7,353 bases of DNA from Candidatus Woesearchaeota archaeon (GTDB lineage: Archaea; Nanobdellota; Nanobdellia; Woesearchaeales; UBA525): positions 1 to 7,353 of the forward strand of contig JAAOYH010000032.1 in assembly GCA_018221245.1 (NCBI GenBank), written 5' to 3'. Every line of letters starts with the position of its first letter. The first letter of the stretch is position 1. Position numbers and translations under genes: made by a program. Below, in pieces: positions 6,120 to 7,353 of this stretch. Under the pieces are notes generated by a model. That model did not search any database, was not told the origin of the DNA, and worked only from the letters and a program-made list of their open reading frames with translations.

Positions 6120-6932
6120 TTATAACAAGTCTCCTGGACTCCTGACTCGCCTTTTCTCCTCGGAAGAGACGTGTGTGTAGATCTCAGTCGTCTGGATGTT
6201 AGCATGTCCAAGAAGTTCCTGGATCATCCTAAGATCATTCCCCGCCTCCATAAGATGAGTTGCAAAAGAGTGCCTGAGCTTGTGTGGCGTCACTACCTTC
6301 GACAATCCGGCACGTTTTGCCGTCTGAGAGATGATTTTCTGCGCGTTCCTAGGAGTCATCATGCCTGAACGCCCAGGAAAGATATAGCTCGATTTTATCT
6401 TTTTCCGTCGGAGATACTTGCTCAAATCAGCGCTGAGCTGTTCACCAAGAATGATCATCCTGTCTTTGCCACCCTTTCCTGAGCGGACCCATGCAAAGTT
6501 ACCTTCGAGCTCCAGGTCCTCCACTTTAAGGTTCAAAGCTTCAGAAACGCGCGCTCCGGAAGCGTATAGCAATCTAATCAAGATCTTGCTTTTAGTATGG
6601 GTTGCCGCCCTCAATAATCTAGATACTTCATCTTTTGTGAGCACAACAGGTAGCTTTCTTTTCCTTCTAGGCGTCTTGATGTTCTCTATCTTCTTTCCAA
6701 GGACCTCTCTATGATAGAATAACAATGCTGCGCGAGCTATGGACACGGTTCCAAGGCCTTTCCCATCCTTAATCAAAGAAGACAGGTAAGATTTGATATC
6801 TTTTGTATCTGCTTCTTCCGGATCCTTCCCGAACCAGTTCAGAAACTGCTTGTTATAGTAAACATAAGATCTTTCAGTGTTTGGAGACAAACCTCTAAGG
6901 GTTATCTCAGCTTGTAGGTCTTCGAGTGTCAT
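6120..6932 (-). CDS. xerA: Tyrosine recombinase, archaeal XerA type
   Basis: This 270-residue site-specific recombinase has an N-terminal SAM-like DNA-binding domain (about 1-85, with TLRGLSPNTERSYVYYNKQF) and a C-terminal catalytic domain (about 95-268). All catalytic residues are visible: R128 in SGARVSE, K153 in SGKGGKDR, H217 and R220 in HKLRH, H243 in LLGH, and the nucleophile Y252 in EIYTHVS. The C-terminus SPGDLL resembles the conserved end of XerA/XerC/XerD. Length and domain order are normal, so the enzyme is probably active. The ATG is supported by GAGGT at 6936-6940 and a TATA box at 6968-6977. It stands alone between AT-rich spacers. XerA proteins resolve chromosome dimers at dif, but close relatives also act as integrases of plasmids and viruses; this sequence alone does not separate the two roles. 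Confidence 0.93.
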   Translation of the reverse strand: MTLEDLQAEITLRGLSPNTERSYVYYNKQFLNWFGKDPEEADTKDIKSYLSSLIKDGKGLGTVSIARAALLFYHREVLGKKIENIKTPRRKRKLPVVLTKDEVSRLLRAATHTKSKILIRLLYASGARVSEALNLKVEDLELEGNFAWVRSGKGGKDRMIILGEQLSADLSKYLRRKKIKSSYIFPGRSGMMTPRNAQKIISQTAKRAGLSKVVTPHKLRHSFATHLMEAGNDLRMIQELLGHANIQTTEIYTHVSSEEKRRVRSPGDLL

Positions 6933-6967
6933 TCTACCTCTGTCGCCCTACTTCTACAGATGTCCAA

Positions 6968-6977
6968 GTTTATAAAC
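6968..6977 (-). promoter_or_regulatory. TATA box for xerA
   Basis: GTTTATAAAC, identical to the L35Ae box, is centred at about 6972, giving a predicted start near 6946 and a leader of about 14 nt that contains the Shine-Dalgarno GAGGT (6936-6940). Confidence 0.55.
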
Positions 6978-7018
6978 ATATGGTAGAGTTCTGATAATCC
7001 CTAATTCAACGAACTTTT

Positions 7019-7028
7019 CTTTATAAAG
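7019..7028 (+). promoter_or_regulatory. Possible plus-strand TATA box, divergent from xerA
   Basis: CTTTATAAAG predicts a transcript starting near 7050. It is a perfect palindrome and could also be read on the minus strand (start near 6998), as a second xerA promoter. On the plus strand no gene follows, only a GC-rich hairpin segment. Confidence 0.35.
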
Positions 7029-7050
7029 AAGACATAGAAGGGTAAATTTA

Positions 7051-7077
7051 GGTGCTTTTGGGGTGGCCCAAGTGGTG
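7051..7077 (+). ncRNA. GC-rich hairpin segment, candidate small RNA of unknown type
   Basis: This island stands out from its AT-rich surroundings. It forms TTGGG/CCCAA (7058-7062 with 7067-7071) around the loop GTGG, and its first base is where the plus-strand TATA box at 7019-7028 would start a transcript. It contains GGTGGCCCAAGTGGTGAA, which recalls the D-arm of class II tRNAs, but no T-arm or acceptor partner follows. The only plus-strand frame starting at the predicted 5' end (GTG 7052) closes after 8 codons. The evidence is weak and structural. Confidence 0.25.
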
Positions 7078-7136
7078 AAAATTTCAAGAGTTTAGTTTTG
7101 TGATAATCTTTCAATATTTGAGATTTGACCTTTTTC

Positions 7137-7187
7137 TTAGATCCTTTGTGCAAATGTAGAATAACGAAAAAATAGATGCGTAATCAT
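7137..7187 (-). CDS. Possible 16-residue micropeptide or gene remnant
   Basis: On the minus strand GAGAGGAG lies 2 nt before an ATG opening MITHLFFRYSTFAQRI and a TAA. The ribosome site is among the best in the window, but the peptide is tiny and no TATA box of the usual form is seen at the right distance. It may be chance, a leader peptide, or the decayed start of a lost gene. Confidence 0.15.
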   Translation of the reverse strand: MITHLFFRYSTFAQRI

Positions 7188-7208
7188 TTCTCCTCTCAAA
7201 TATATGCT

Positions 7209-7229
7209 ATTCGTACAAAAATTACGAAT
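7209..7229. repeat. Perfect 7-bp inverted repeat with 7-nt spacer upstream of xerA
   Basis: ATTCGTA (7209-7215) and TACGAAT (7223-7229) flank the spacer CAAAAAT. A further TACGAA half-site is at 7238-7243, 15 nt from the second arm. Two arms around a 6-8 nt spacer is the layout of tyrosine-recombinase core sites, and also of dimeric repressor operators. Confidence 0.4.
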
Positions 7230-7328
7230 AATATCAATACGAAAACCAATAGCTAAAACCTTTAAGCAAATCTAACAAAATATTGATTAAAAACTTATCA
7301 GAAATACTAATAAATTATAACATTATTT

Positions 7329-7345
7329 ATTAATAATAATTATAA
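7329..7345 (+). repeat. 17-nt AT-only direct repeat, copy 2
   Basis: This is an exact copy of 5964-5980 in the same orientation, at the right edge of the window and on the far side of xerA. Confidence 0.4.
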
Positions 7346-7353
7346 TAATTAAC

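Larger units (their letters stand above)
6933..7353. other. Gene-poor AT-rich region upstream of xerA
   Basis: In these 421 nt I find no convincing gene. They hold the xerA leader and promoter, the divergent TATA box with its GC-rich hairpin, the micro-ORF, the ATTCGTA inverted repeat, and a strongly AT-rich end (9 G/C in 60 bases at 7261-7320). The region continues past the window edge. Confidence 0.5.

Noticed and set aside
7060..7095. A tRNA-Ser/Leu gene or fragment starting at GGGGTGGCCCAAGTGG
   Set aside because: It resembles a class II tRNA D-arm, but no anticodon stem, T-arm (GGTTCAAATCC-like) or acceptor partner follows.
6933..7353. A classical archaeal dif site for XerA
   Set aside because: No 28-bp site resembling the Pyrococcus dif as I recall it was found; the ATTCGTA repeat is reported separately as only a candidate.

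Overview
The window looks archaeal. It encodes ribosomal protein L35Ae, which bacteria lack, and an XerA-type tyrosine recombinase. Genes are preceded by TTTATAAA-type TATA boxes about 26 nt upstream of the expected transcription start, starts carry GGTGAT/GGAGG-type Shine-Dalgarno sites, and poly-T tracts follow a stop codon. AGA/AGG arginine and ATA isoleucine codons are common. Short operons with touching genes, coiled-coil orphans and small four-helix membrane proteins suggest a DPANN-type archaeon (Woesearchaeota/Pacearchaeota/Aenigmarchaeota-like), but that placement is an inference from style, not a proven assignment. The proteins lack the extreme acidity of halophiles.

Layout. At 3-977 (+) a polysaccharide deacetylase (CE4 family) enters from the left. 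Its recognisable domain ends near 585, but its frame stays open through the next gene. At 622-876 (+) lies L35Ae, apparently leaderless, with its TATA box inside the deacetylase frame. A structured convergent gap (877-973) follows. At 974-5850 (-) there is a tightly coupled three-gene operon: a 1182-residue multidomain membrane protein, a 303-residue coiled-coil protein, and a 135-residue four-helix membrane protein. The stop/start junctions overlap or abut. An AT-rich spacer (5896-6119, down to about 15% GC) separates the operon from xerA (6120-6932, -). A second gene-poor AT-rich stretch (6933-7353) carries the xerA promoter, a plus-strand TATA box with a GC-rich hairpin behind it, an inverted repeat, and a 17-nt copy of a sequence from the other AT-rich spacer.

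The most novel item is the three-gene operon. Its large protein has an N-terminal membrane block, an FN3-like domain with an unusual Trp/Arg-rich insertion, a long helical region, two tandem copies of an unrecognised ~125-residue beta-type domain, an acidic linker and a C-terminal helical region. The positive-inside rule puts all soluble domains in the cytoplasm, which is unusual for FN3 and Ig-like modules. Translational coupling suggests that the three products act together, perhaps as a membrane-attached scaffold, but no function can be assigned. XerA, isolated between AT-rich deserts, could be the chromosome dimer resolvase or the integrase of a mobile element. No classical dif site was recognised.
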